DNA of 64,000 nt from Caenorhabditis remanei (GCF_010183535.1 NC_071330.1:11513717-11577716), one strand, 5' to 3'; shown: positions 33,187 through 44,884, counted from the stretch's first letter. The notes: generated from the sequence alone by a model not told the origin. Made by a program: numbers and translations.

Positions 33187-33299
33187 AAAAAAGTTCCGAC
33201 ATTTTTTCCTCGTCGGTGTTTGCGGACTCAAGCCAAAATTATCAAATTTTGGCTTGAGTCCGCAAACACCGAGGGGGAAAAATGTCGGAACTTTTTTGT
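33187..33299. repeat. Near-perfect ~110-bp hairpin element
   Basis: Arms GTTCCGACATTTTTTCCTCG and GGTGTTTGCGGACTCAAGCC are mirrored almost exactly around a centre near 33240, leaving almost no loop. The left arm of the duplication (around 15975-16000) lacks it, so it is an insertion in the right arm. Confidence 0.85.
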
Positions 33300-33350
33300 T
33301 GCGACAATAATACAATTAAAAACTATATTTAGTATGCTTACGGTTCACAA

Positions 33351-33400
33351 ACGTGGTCTTGCAGGTATCAGAGACTTGGAATCCCTAATGCCTACTAGTA
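33351..33400. repeat. Single degenerate minisatellite unit
   Basis: CGTGGTCTTGCAGGTATCAG and GGAATCCCTAATGCCTACTA are the reverse complement of one unit of the minisatellite at 15650. Only one copy is present here, against four in the left arm. Confidence 0.75.
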
Positions 33401-33471
33401 TTCAATGATTGTGTTGCTTTAAAGTTAAATTCGATCAATCGGAAAGTATTAATCAACACAGAAAATCATCT

Positions 33472-34808
33472 TCAAGATGTCGGATTTCCAGAAACAGAAT
33501 TCCAGATACTAAATATCGCTTGATCATAATTTTTAGCTCCACTTCTGCCGGTTGATGACATTTGAATAGTTGTTCCTTCTGATTTTTTCGATTTGATCCG
33601 ATTCAAAAATAGAATTGAACAGACACCCAAGAGAAGATGGTACGTTGAAATCATCTGGAAGTTTAATAGAAAATATGAATTGATCCCCCGGGGTAAGCAC
33701 AGACTAGCAGTGCCAACTTATCAAAATTCTCAAGACTTACTGTCGTACACATCGCCCTCACACCGAACAAATAGAATGGATCCGAAATAATCAAAGATCC
33801 AAAATATCTGAAGAAAATCACAGCCGACAGATAGATTCCGAATGAAATAATATGTATTAGAATCAGAAAAACTGAAAATTTAGTCGATTGATATACTTTT
33901 TCCAATTGATATTTGGCGGTGAGAGAGGAATTGGTTTGAAGTTTTTTGAGTCGAAGATTCTGCCGGAGGAGGATTATATCGAAGAGGACATCGATTAAAT
34001 TGAGGAAGAAGAGGATGGCAGAGAAAGTGAATATCTGTAAATAAAAAAGAAAACCCTGTCTGTTTTTGAGCAGAGTGAAAGCTAGCGAAGGAACGTTGAG
34101 ATTCAGAAACGATGTCTCCAGCTCGACATCCGGAAAGGGTTCTCTCACGAACCTTCTGAGCTGCCGCTGGTGGATAAACTGAAAATGAAACTGAAGGATC
34201 GCTAAACGATTCATCTTTGAATATATTGTACATGATTCCAAAGTTTGCCAACGTCTGAATTTAATTAACACGTTTTCATGGCCTCTTATTAATTATGGTT
34301 ACATTAATTCCAACCAACATGGGTCCCAAAATAACAGGAGTCTTCTCATATCTTTCAGCAGTTTTCATTGCGTAATACCGTTCGATTGTAATCAAAAATG
34401 GGAAAGATGTGGAGAGAGTTACAAGAAAAGAGATTGTGGATAGTATACATTTATGGTAGAATGGAATGATGGAAAGATCACATGGATCAGTGGAGATAAA
34501 GGGTTTGATAGTTTGAATGACCTGAAAAGCTACATTTGAGCAAGTTTCCCTCTGTACATGTGTCTGTCCGAATGTCTTCAACTTACCCCCGATACCAAAT
34601 AACACGCTGAAAACAAGATCATTGATAGGAAATAGCCTATGAAAATAGTCTTCAAATTCCAATGAAAAGTAGATTTCAAAAGTTTGAAAATCAGAAAATA
34701 TCCCAATGGAAAAATTGAAGAAATAGAGATCACAACTTGATAAATACTCGAGAAACGGAATATTGGATTGTAGGCTTGATGGAAGATTGTAGAGCAGTTG
34801 GTAGACAT
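33472..34808 (-). CDS. Srb-class chemoreceptor D (7TM GPCR)
   Basis: Five minus-strand exons: 34808-34587, 34521-34303, 34254-34153, 34034-33741 and 33654-33472, in phase 0, giving 339 residues. It is the mirror copy of Srb B and carries the same motifs: FHWNLK, TIERYYAMKTAERYE, LTAKYQLEKVYQSTKF, and STGRSGAKNYD ending NPTS. Splice sites and frame are intact. The TATA box TATATAAG lies at 34857-34850, about 42 bases before the ATG. A possible upstream in-frame Met at 34931 lies before the TATA box and is rejected as start. Confidence 0.82.
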
Positions 34809-34934
34809 TTCCGAAAAGGTGAATGTGATTTCGATTGGGGTAACAAACTTATATATACTCTCGAAAGTCGTAAATTTCATGACGAGACTGGATAAAAACA
34901 GAGAACTCGATTGTGCGGTCGTGGAATACATTCA

Positions 34935-37435
34935 TAAATTTGAAGAGAAAAGAAGGCCATAAATCAGTAGAGAAACATTCATCGGAGTTTGCAGAAGTCA
35001 AGTTGGATTTCTAAGAATCAGAAAATGAGAAATTTGGGAAGGGGGTTTGACGATCACGACACTAATTCAGATGCACCAAATGGGTCTTTAATATTCGACT
35101 TACCAAACGAGTTACAGCATTTTTTCGGCCGTACTGACTTTGTTTGAAATTGTTCTCTCCCAAATCGTTCTGGTAGAGGACACATATCTCAGTGAGTTTT
35201 CTATTTCCTTCTCACCCACTTATTTCCCTCATTTCACCGTTCAGCACTCCCAATTTCCAGCCTCCTCACTTTTAATATGCACCATAGTCCTCTGCATTTT
35301 TGACTCTTTTCACATGTTTATAATCCCTAACTGCTTTCGTTCCCCATGCTTCAAAATGATTATCTTCTTACTATCATACTTTTTACTACTATCTTACAAT
35401 TATTTTCCTTATTCAGAATCTTCTTCACCTTCACTTTGTGTTCCGCGGATGTCGCTAGATCATCGTCATGTCACAGAACAGTGCGAGCAGTAGGATTGCA
35501 GTTACGGGTAAAAATACAACAGGTGGCACGCGATGTTTGTAGACTTGGATTACGATGTCCCAAGAATTACTCGTTTCGCTATGCGGTCCTGGAGAATTCA
35601 CACGTATTGAGTTCAAAGCGTGTCAGGTGTCAACTGAAGGTGCCTCCCTACGGGAAACGTGACGAAACAAGGAGAACAAAAGAGGTCACAAGAAAGATCC
35701 GAGATTAGATTTACAGGTTGTTGGAGATATAATTGCAAGTCATGGTGACCTACGATAGGATTAAGAAAGGAAGCTCAACAATTTCAAACTCCTAATTTTC
35801 GCATTTCAACTAACTAAAACATTCCATCACAATATCTACTCTCCATGTGAACTTGTCTTTTCACACCTGAAGGCTCATTTCCCCTGTCGGCAAGAATAAA
35901 GGACTCTGACTGTAAGAAGTCTGTAAGTATACTCCCGACCTTTGATGTGACCGCGGTACTCTCCCGAAAAACCAAAAGAAGACGTTCAATCTCTCACGAA
36001 TTAGCATGGGAATTCATAAAAATACAAAATAGTGTATAAAAATGGTCAGTGATAAGCGGTAAAATGGGAATATTGAAAAGTGTAAGAGCTTAAATAACGA
36101 GTTGATAGGGAAGGAAATCAGATTTTAGACTTGACAATAAGGTACTTGGCGCCAAAAGGGAATGGGATCTATTATATATACCTCTTCATTATCCAAGTTT
36201 CAAACTGGATTCGAAGGACAAAATAACATCCGAACGAAATCAATTATGAACATTTTGAGTGTACCAGTTGACGATGAAGTGATAACAGATTCAATCAGAT
36301 GGCATTGTGCCAAGAACTTGAAAACCTTAACTCAGAAGTTCAAATTACGAAAAACCACCGAAATTTCATCTCTTCGACAAACAACGAATAATAATCTTCT
36401 CGTTTTCATTTTTGTTTTCTCACTTTTCATTTTGTGAACAAACTGAGTTCCAGTAGGAAGTTTGTATGAATCAGGGCCTTTTTTGAAATTAATGAAGTTT
36501 ATGAGTAGAATCCATACCAGAAATAAGCCGAGTTCTCAAGAGATTTATGTAGATCCAGACCTGTGTTGGGTTCATGAGCTAGTGGGGTATTTGCAGACAA
36601 TTTTCTACGTTTCGGAGCAATGATTTTCTTCTGATGGATCCTTTGTTTGAATGTTAAATGCAGAGTTTGAACACATAACAATTATTCTGTTGTTACTATT
36701 AAACAACAAGAAAACTGTCAAGCGTTTTGACAATCGTTTTCAGAAGCTGTGCCTACTTTTCCATTTCTAGAGCAACCTTCGTGCCAACATGAGACGCGGG
36801 AAGAATTCGATTCAGGAGGTTCCCGAGAAGAAGACTATGGTTGGCTGTAAAATATTTGGGTCTGTGTCTAGAATCTGGTGTTGGTGACACGCTTCTAGCA
36901 ATGTGTTTCTGGTGATCTGAAGCCAACTGGTTTGGGAAAATGTGTTATCAACAATTAGGTGTCTAACTTGCCGAGTTCTGGTGAAACCTTCGTTCTAAAC
37001 CCGATTTCAAAACCATTGAGCTTGATATTTCTTATGTTTTCATCATTCTCTCGTCTCATTGCGCACCCAGTTTATTCAGTACCATGATCTTTCTATATAC
37101 CGGAGTATCTACACTCATAAAACATATTTTCTTGTTCTACTTATCCCCTCTATTGACTCCTCTCCGTTTGTTGTTCTATATTATTCACCTGATTTCATCA
37201 ACCCTTTTCACCCTGAACAGTATCTTCCTTGCTCCTGGGAAAAAAGAATTCACACGTTGTCTCTCTGTGTAAGTAAGGGGGCGGACCTCCCATTTGCCTG
37301 CGTACTAAAATATGGGCGGAGCAACATATGGCTGCGTCGAGGGGTACCATCTCACAGAAGAGAATACATACCCATCTCATTCCTTCATTCTCATCTCATT
37401 CATTCACCCAACTCACTTACCACTTCCCACCGAAA
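34935..37435. other. Intergenic DNA of the right arm, with an arm-specific insert
   Basis: Most of this mirrors 11462-13330. About 620 bases (~36170-36788) have no counterpart in the left arm. The insert holds an open frame (ATG at 36246, stop at 36437) reading MNILSVPVDDEVITDSIRWH and ending in a hydrophobic tail. I do not recognise it, and a promoter and introns are not evident, so it is not called as a gene. The last ~170 bases before 37436 are the conserved T-box promoter region. Confidence 0.5.
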
Positions 37436-38539
37436 ATGTCTCTCTCAAAGATGACTTCCGACCAAACAGGCATCTCTGTGTCACTCACTACAGACAAGGA
37501 TGCCCTCTTTAAATCCTGTTTTGAATTGACCAATGAGATGAACATCACAGCCCGTGGTCGTCGTATTTTCCCAACTCTGGAGTATATCGTCACGGGGTTG
37601 GACCCATCGAAATACTACTTGATCAGCATGCATTTCGAATTTGTCGATGACAAGAAATTGAGATTCGTCGGTAAAAAATGGACAGAATCTCCTTCAACTG
37701 AAGAGAAAGGAGATCCACGGATTGTATTCCACAAAAATGGAGCTCAACTTGGAAAGGATTGGATGGATAAGCCACTCAGCTTCGATCAGATCAGAGTCAC
37801 CAATCGCAAGTCAAATGAGAACAAGGGGCCATCATTTGTAAGTTTACTTTTCTATAGTTTCAGATTTGGAATCCAATTATTTACAGGTCTACCTCTTCAC
37901 TCAACACAGATACATCCCAGTTCTGACAATCTATGAGGGAGATCAAATCGTTCACATTTCAAAAATTGACTACACTTCATTCATCACTGTGACAGCATAT
38001 CATGTATGTTTGTGTTTCATTGAGTCAAAAGATCTAGTTTTAGATTATAACTTTATATACTTATATTTCTATCTTCCTCTTTTCAGGGTGAAGCACTGAA
38101 CCAACTCAAAACTGACACCAATCCATACGCAACAGGAAGCCGTCTGGATAATCGGATGAAGCGTCAAATGTCATCAGGAGAAGCGGGGAGCAGCTCGACA
38201 CCTTCGAAGAGAGCCAAAAAAGAGCCCGTCTCTCCAAGGCCATCTACATCCACCGCTAATGTTCCCCAATTTCCAACCCCATCTCCAATTGGTGCTTCAC
38301 CACTCCCATTCCTCTCAATGTTCCCCAATTATATGTTGCAATCCGATGCTTTCTTGCAGCAGTTTCAAACGTTTTCTCAAATGCTCACTCATCAACAGCC
38401 TATGTTACCTAACCCATTTTTAGCTGCACTCTTCCCAACTCCACCAATCACTCCAGGTGCATTGGCTCAAATAGTGACTCCTCCAGTGAATGTTGAGCCA
38501 GTTGAGCCAACTGAGGAGGATGCCACTGTTGATGCCTAA
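37436..38539 (+). CDS. Divergent T-box transcription factor 2
   Basis: Three exons (37436-37837, 37887-38003, 38087-38539), phase 0, 323 residues, nearly identical to T-box 1 at 10386. Differences are few: SVSL for SVEL near the start, KKLRFVGKKW for KQLRFVGGKW in the T-box, GEALNQLK for GNALNQLK (the E restores the usual T-box sequence), and some C-terminal changes. The start is the ATG shared by both copies; an upstream in-frame Met (37328) has no counterpart in the left arm. A LINE fragment begins right after the stop codon, so this copy must have a different 3' UTR from T-box 1. Predicted nuclear regulator; targets unknown. Confidence 0.88.
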
Positions 38540-38540
38540 G

Positions 38541-39056
38541 TGCTCTTGATATTTGATATTTTATTTAACTATTTAAATATACAGAAAATGTCACTGGAGG
38601 TCAGGTAAAGTCCCTCACGAGACTAAACCTGAGAAAGGAAACCGGGAATAAGGAATTATAAAATAGGTGTTGGGCAAGGGGGAGGGAGAATAAAGAAAGA
38701 AAAAAAATCAGAATCGTGCAATATTATTCACAAGAAGAGACTTGAATTCCGATGGGCAAAGGAAAGGAGGGACATTAATAGTTAAGGCATTCCAAATAGG
38801 TATTACAGTTGAGACAAAATTAGAGCAATTAGGATTTATACAGATAAGAGACATTGGGCGACGGGAGGAGGAACTTAACCTGACATGGGTCTCAAGACTA
38901 GGAAAATATGAGGCGCCGATTATAAGATTGTATAAGAGAAGTAGTTGCGCTTTGAGCCTACGGTGGCGCATAGAAAAGAGGTCAAGTTGGGAGAGGCGAT
39001 CCGAGTAGGAACAATAAGGTGTGTTACAGCGTTGAAGAATTTTCCGCGAAAATTCT
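38541..39056 (-). mobile_element. 5'-truncated non-LTR retrotransposon (LINE) fragment
   Basis: The minus strand reads the C-terminal end of a LINE reverse transcriptase: CNTPYCSYSDRLSQLDLFSM, RHRRLKAQLLLLYNLIIG, VSTVIPIWNALTINVP and SEFKSLLVN. SYRL..L.L.SL..RRL....L...YKIIxG and WN.LP are typical of this region. About 160 bases of 3' tail follow and end in AT-rich short repeats (ATATCAAATATCAAGAGCAC) against the T-box stop codon. The left arm has no insertion at this point. Confidence 0.8.
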
Positions 39057-39290
39057 CCTTAATTCTCCTCATTCTTTATTTAAATCCAGTTATCATCAAC
39101 CTATCATTTTCCATCATTTTCCACTTCCCTCGGTTATGATCTCTTGTGTGTCATTCATTCATTCTCTATTTCATCTCTCCATCTCTCTATGTGTTCAGTT
39201 AATAAATTTCCAAAAAATATATCAAATTTCGCTTTATTTTCCATTTGTAAAGAACGAATCTAACTGAGGCAATAGTCTCAAAAATGATCT

Positions 39291-40592
39291 TTAAGATGTC
39301 GGATTTCCAGAAACAGAATTCCAGATACTAAATATCGCTTGATCATAATTATTAGCTCCACTCCTGCCGGTTGATGACATTTGAATAGTTGTTCCTTCTG
39401 ACTTTTTCGATTTGATCCGATTTAAAAATAGGATTGAGAACACACCCAGGAGAAGGTGATATGTTGGAGTCATCTGGAAGTTATACACAATACTATAAAC
39501 GAGAAAATGAGGCTCAGCTAACTAGGGAAGGATCCCTGGTCGAGCTCGACTCGGGATCCTTCCCTAGTAAGCTGCGTCGCTCGGAGGAGTCGTACCGTCG
39601 AACACATGATTCTCACAGCGAACAAATAATATGGATCAGAAATTATCAAAGATCCAAAATATCTGAAAAACACCACAGCCGAGACATAGACTCCGAATGA
39701 AGTAATATGGATTAGAATCAGAAAAACTGAAAATTTAGTCGATTGATATACTTCTTCCAGCTGATATTTGGCGGTGAGAGAGGAGTTGGTTAGAAGTTTT
39801 TTGAGTCGAAGATTCTGCCGAAGGAGGATTATATCGAAGAGGACATCGATGAAATTTAGGAAGAAGAGAATAGCAGAGAATGTGAATATCTGGAACATAA
39901 CAGAGCAATAGATGGATATGTTCTCTGACTAACATTCTGAGCAGCCGCTGGTGGATAAACTGAAAATGAAACTGAAGGATCGCTAAACGATTCATCTTTG
40001 AATATATTGTACATGATTCCAAAGTTTACCAAAGTCTGAATTTAATTGATACATTTTTAGTCTCTTATTAATTATGGCTACATTAATTCCAACCAATATG
40101 GGTCCCAAAATAACAGGAGTCTTCTCATATTTTTCAGCAGTTTTCATAGCATAATATCGTTCGATTGTAATCAAAAATGGGGAAGATGTGGAGACAGCTA
40201 GAAGGAAAGAGATTGCGGATAATAGACGTTTATGGTAGAATGGAATGACGGAAAGATCACATGGATCAGTGGAGATAAAGGCTTTGATGGTTTGAATGAA
40301 CTGAAAAAGTTACATTTGAGCAAGTATATGTGTCTCAGTATCTGTGTCTGTCCGAATGTCTTCAACCTACCGCTGTGATGGTATAGAACATTGAAAACAA
40401 GATCATTGATAGAAAATATCCTATAAAAATAGTCTTCAAATTCCAATGAAAAGTAGATTGTAAAAGTTTGAAAATTAGAAAATATCCCAATGGAATAATT
40501 GAAGAAATAGAGATCACAACTTGATAAATACTCGAGAAACGGAATATTGGATTGTAGGCTTGATGGAAGATTGTAGAGCAGTTGGTAGACAT
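39291..40592 (-). CDS. Srb-class chemoreceptor E (7TM GPCR)
   Basis: Five minus-strand exons: 40592-40371, 40300-40082, 40035-39934, 39889-39596 and 39473-39291, in phase 0, giving 339 residues. Mirror copy of Srb A, with FHWNLK, TIERYYAMKTAEKYE, LTAKYQLEEVYQSTKF and STGRSGANNYD. Intron 3 is only 44 bases. Intron 4 (39474-39595) holds a 48-base near-perfect palindrome that Srb A lacks. The TATA box is at 40639-40632. The frame is intact, so the receptor is probably functional. Confidence 0.82.
39521..39568. repeat. 48-bp near-perfect palindrome in Srb E intron 4
   Basis: Arms ACTAGGGAAGGATCCCTGG and CTCGGGATCCTTCCCTAGT close on GTCGAGCTCGA with no loop. Only two symmetric pairs mismatch. The mirror intron of Srb A (9910-9963) has no such sequence. 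It contains GGATCC and GAGCTC sites. A related single arm, TAGGGAAGAATCCCGAGTC, occurs at 60105 inside the ssl-1 intron element. Confidence 0.85.
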
Positions 40593-40876
40593 TTCCGAAA
40601 AGCAGAATGTGATTTCGAGTGTGGTAAACGACTTATATACACTCTCGAAAGTCATAAATTTCATGACGAAACTAGATAAAAGCAGGGAATTCGGTTGTGC
40701 GGTCATGGGATACATTCATAAATTTTAAGAGAAAAAAGGCCGTAAATTAGGAGAGAAACATATCGTAGATGGATTTCTTAGAATCTGAAATTCAGAAATT
40801 TTGAAGATCAGGAATGAAGAAACTTTCGAGATATTTTTTTTTATATAGACAACTGTACTGACGTCCGTGTTCACAC

Positions 40877-41165
40877 ACTAACTTTCACCCTGCCTAAAAA
40901 ATAGGCAGGGTTTTCCACTATGAAATGACTAGGAGAAGATGGGAGGAGTCATCTCTTCCCTCCAAATCCATCTGTGACTCTGTTATGTTCCTGATGTTCA
41001 CTTTATTCGTCATTCTCTTTTTCCTCAATTTCATCGATGTCCTCTTCGATATAATCCTCCTTCGGCAGAATCTTCGACTCAAAAAACTTCTGACCAACTC
41101 CTCTCTCACCGCCAAATATCAGTTGGAAGAAGTATACCAATCGACTAAATTTTCAGTTTTTTTGG
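40877..41165 (+). pseudogene. Truncated Srb fragment F (exon 4 only)
   Basis: Intron 3 sequence and the first ~57 codons of Srb exon 4 (MFTLFVILFFLNFIDVLFDI, LTAKYQLEEVYQSTKF) are present, then similarity stops at 41165. The splice acceptor that should be CAG before the exon reads CTG. The open frame runs on into unrelated sequence to 41347. It faces away from Srb E next door, so it probably marks the edge of a rearrangement. Confidence 0.85.
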
Positions 41166-41490
41166 TTATACTCATGTCGGGTGGGCTCTCAAATCATTCA
41201 TCGAGACAGCTGAAAAATAATAATACAAAAAGTTTCACAATCAGTCCAAACACTCAAAGGAACTTACAAAATGACCAAGATGAATGTGAAGTCGACTTCT
41301 GCAAAATCACTAACAACGAGAAATCAATGACATCAAAACCAAATTAAAAAGTTACCAGTTAAAAAGGATCGAAAATTCAAAGAGGTGTCCAAGAAGAAGA
41401 AGAAGAGCTCAAAAAATACCAAAAATGCAGAAACCAGAAAAACGTTTTGAACGTGTAATGTGTTTTTGTAAGGAATATTCGTTTGTTATA

Positions 41491-42727
41491 TTAGGTTGGC
41501 AAGAAAGTTTTTGACCATGATTTGTTTTGAATGCTGTCAGACAAATGACGAGAATCAAAACCAACTATGCATGGCCTATGTTAGATAAACTCTCTGGAAT
41601 TCTGATAGTATACAGCATTTCCCTCCGACGCTTCCCTTCTGGGAGAGTTCTGCCTATTTTCATTCTTGACCAACAATTCTTACAGCAATATTTTCGATTT
41701 CCCTTTACATGTTATACTAAAATTACTATAATTGCTCAACCGATTGGAGAACTTAGCAGGGGTGAAATCTTCTATTGACACACTAAAAGTAATTTAGTTC
41801 ACAACTTTGAGAAATGTCATTTTTTAATGATCAAAGTATCACGTACTAAAAGACCATATGAACAGGATTTGTACATGCTGTGAGTTAAAGAGGAAGAGTA
41901 TCCATCCAAGTATTTTTGTGAATTATCAATGACAGTCCACACTATTTACTACCACAGTTAAAAACTTCTTGAAACGTGTTGGCAAGAATAAAAATTGAGA
42001 CATGTGTTCGACATCTTTTAGTCGATTTTAACTTTTAGCGAAGGGTAGTCCTACGACTTCAATTCCTCTCTTCTCCTCCAAATTTTAATTGATTGAACCG
42101 TTTCTTAGTTTTAACAGCGCGATGGTCTTGTACAGTAATTATTACAGAAAAGTCAAGTGACTCGGCGTTGATAGAACGCCAGCAGACATCGTCGAACGAG
42201 AACAATTCCAAATGAAAGTCATGCCCTCCCTACACAACGTATACAACTGGAATCTTCCAGACAAGTGCAAAACCATAATCTTACACTACTGCTCTTTCAC
42301 TGTGCAAAAAATTAAAGCTCTACGCAAGTCCTCAGTTCCACGCGCTCAAAAAATCCACCGCCTCCATGATGTTGCGCATCCGCATGTTACATAATCGACG
42401 ACGTACATTCTCACCTACTTTTGCAAAATACTTCTTGCTCACATAGATTACAGCTGTAACCTTCCTCTAACAAAATATCATATATTCGGGGTAATACAGC
42501 GTGCTACAGCTGGACAGGAATTCAAAAGTTGAAGTCAAGTCGAGAAATGGGTCCAAGTTTATTTTAGCTTGAAACAACCGGAGTTTTGGCAGGAGGATAT
42601 CCGGAACGTACCCAATAAACAGCGGACTGTTGTGTACCAATATAGTCACTACGTATGCTATCGGGCATATTTTCTGTCTGAGTAGGAATGACTTGAGTTA
42701 TGGTCAAAAACTTTCTTGCCAACCTAA
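41491..42727 (+). mobile_element. Decayed mariner transposon
   Basis: The 28-bp terminal inverted repeats are perfect (TTAGGTTGGCAAGAAAGTTT and TTGACCAT; complement at the right end) and are flanked by TA. Length 1237 bp is normal for mariner. The transposase is heavily mutated: HDVAHPHV near 42368 corresponds to the HDNARPHV signature, and FWQEDIRNVPNKQRTVVYQY near 42575 corresponds to the C-terminal block. No long frame remains. Confidence 0.88.
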
Positions 42728-42729
42728 TA

Positions 42730-44884
42730 GAAGACAGATCTGTGCTTGAAAGGTTCAAGTATTAAAAAGAATTCCAAAGCACAACAAAACACTAAACAAT
42801 CTTTGATTCGAGCTCTTACAACGTTTCTCTCGATCTCTGTGCTCTGGTCACTTTTCAACTGCTCTCCCCTCCGGGATGAGTCATTTCCTCCTCTTTTTTT
42901 TCGAAAAATGCTCATCAACTGCATCATCATCACCTAAGAGATACGCAACATCGTACGAAGTTAGTCACAGTCCCTCTTTGCGTCAATTACATGTGATAAG
43001 AAAAGTGAATATTCTTATAAAAATGGTCAGTATCGAGGGCAAAATTTTGATAAGAGTTTTTGAAAGGAGAAAAGCTAGTTTCGTGTTGGAGTTGTTTGGA
43101 TTTAAAATTTTGAGTTTGCAGGTTGCTCATAATATGACGTTTGTAGACAAATAGATCTCACCCGGTTACCTGGATAACAATTTGGTTCTGACTAAAAACA
43201 CTGGCCTGGTATTTTATCCAGTTCGAGTCAATTCTCTCTCTAGTTTCTTTTCTTCGACCATCCTCGATACAATCCTCTCCTCTAAACCTGTGTACATAAT
43301 GACTCGTCACTTTCTTTCCTTTCCAATTGAACATTGTTTATTTTCTGCAATGACAAAAAGTGATATCAGATGTTCAACTTTTCTCTTTTTCACTTCCTAT
43401 CTCTTTTGACCAATTCTCTTTCTTTTCTCTTTTTACACCCTCCACTAATCGAACAGATTGAGATCAGCACACACACAAACAAGTGTTTCCAAATTTCGCA
43501 AGACGTTTTTGCCGACTTCTTTTTTGATATTGATCTGATTTGATATCGGAATATCACAAGTTTTTGATACTAATTAGAGATCAATCAAATGATCAGCTTT
43601 CCGGTGGTCTTTCTCAGGTTATTTTTGATTTATTTTTAGACCTTTCTGAACGTTGGAACTTGATTATTAAGGGTGTGCAAAAAGTGATCAAGGTTTTTAT
43701 ATAGTTTTTTTGAATTTAAATTATTCTGTGCAAGGAATGCGTTCAGTTTTTTACGTTTCACCGAACTAAGCCGTGTTCTAGAAAAAATGATGTCGTTTTA
43801 ATATATGAAGATGTTATCAGAAATTTTAAAGTAAGATAGATACAGTGCTGCTCATAATTGCATGCGTCAATTTGTTTTTGTCAGAGCAGCACCAACGTTT
43901 TTCTCTCTATTTTTCAGTCAACAACTTCTTTATATGATGTGTTTCTAATAGTAATGGTTAGTTGAATATACTCAATCTGGAAGTATATACTGTCAATCTG
44001 GAAGTTTTGCTCACTAAAAATGTCTGACATTACCGGAACTGCATAGGATGAAGAAAATGGTCTGAAAAGCAGAGCCTTCACTTGTGATTGATTGGAGCTG
44101 AATACTTCTGAATTGGCAGTTTTGTCAAGCAAAGAACGAGAAATTGTATTATCTCTCAGAATGAAAAATTCTGAAAATTTCCGTTTTTGAGCCCAAAAGT
44201 TATCCTGTTGTTTCAATCCGAATTCGGTTTTTATGGTCCGAAGAGAGTACCGTAGATCGGAAAAGTGAATTTTGCTCATTGAATGAAGCATTTAATTTCT
44301 GTTCTTTCTCGTTCTGATCATTTCTTCGAAAACTATCAACTCGTGTTTTCTTAGTTTCTTGTTCATTTTTTGAACTGCTCGAACATATTTGTTCAGTTCT
44401 TGAGGTATACTAAACATCAACTCCTCCTCTCTGCTTATCAGTTTTGCGATGAGTCCGAAATGTCAATTGAATCATTTCTCCTTCTTCTCTACCTATTTTT
44501 CGAATTCACTTTTTCATGCCCTTTTTGCTTTTATTGCTCATTTTGTTTTCAACATTTTAAACCTTTTTAAAAAACAGCTTCTTATCGTCAAATTGGGACA
44601 ATCATACGACAATCTAATAGTTTTTTTGATAATATAATGTCAAAGAAGCCACGATTCAGATATAATTTGTCCCCTCCTTCGTTCCCCGCTAAACTTCTGA
44701 AAATCACGTGACCATCTTGATAAAACACTCCGAAAATTGATTTCTTCATCAAATGTCAATGAGTCAGGACTGTCGGTTTTGTTCTTTGCAAGACTCGTCT
44801 TCACTTCGTTCTATTCCTTTTACACTCACTCTCGTCAGTTTCTTTATAAACTTCATAATAGTTTTATTTCAGAAGAGAGACGGG
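42730..44884. other. No gene seen
   Basis: Open frames here are short, lack motifs and do not join across splice sites. An AT-rich stretch just before 44885 ends GTTTTATTTCAG (44871-44872), a likely trans-splice acceptor for the next gene. Direct start at 44753 in the same frame is possible but would add a hydrophobic segment that looks intronic. Confidence 0.45.

Larger units (their letters stand above)
32820..40800. repeat. Right arm of the large inverted duplication
   Basis: Reverse-complement counterpart of about 8060-16270. From high to low coordinate: Srb E (pairs with A), T-box 2 (with T-box 1), Srb D (with B), a minisatellite remnant, and the transporter 3' fragment. Insertions found only in this arm are at 32939-33004, 33187-33299, ~36170-36788 and 38541-39056. 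Ends are placed by eye. Confidence 0.85.

Noticed and set aside
43845..44300. Possible Tc1-like end (TACAGTGCTGCTCATAATTG) with a 125-codon frame
   Set aside because: No matching inverted end could be found and the frame shows no transposase motif.
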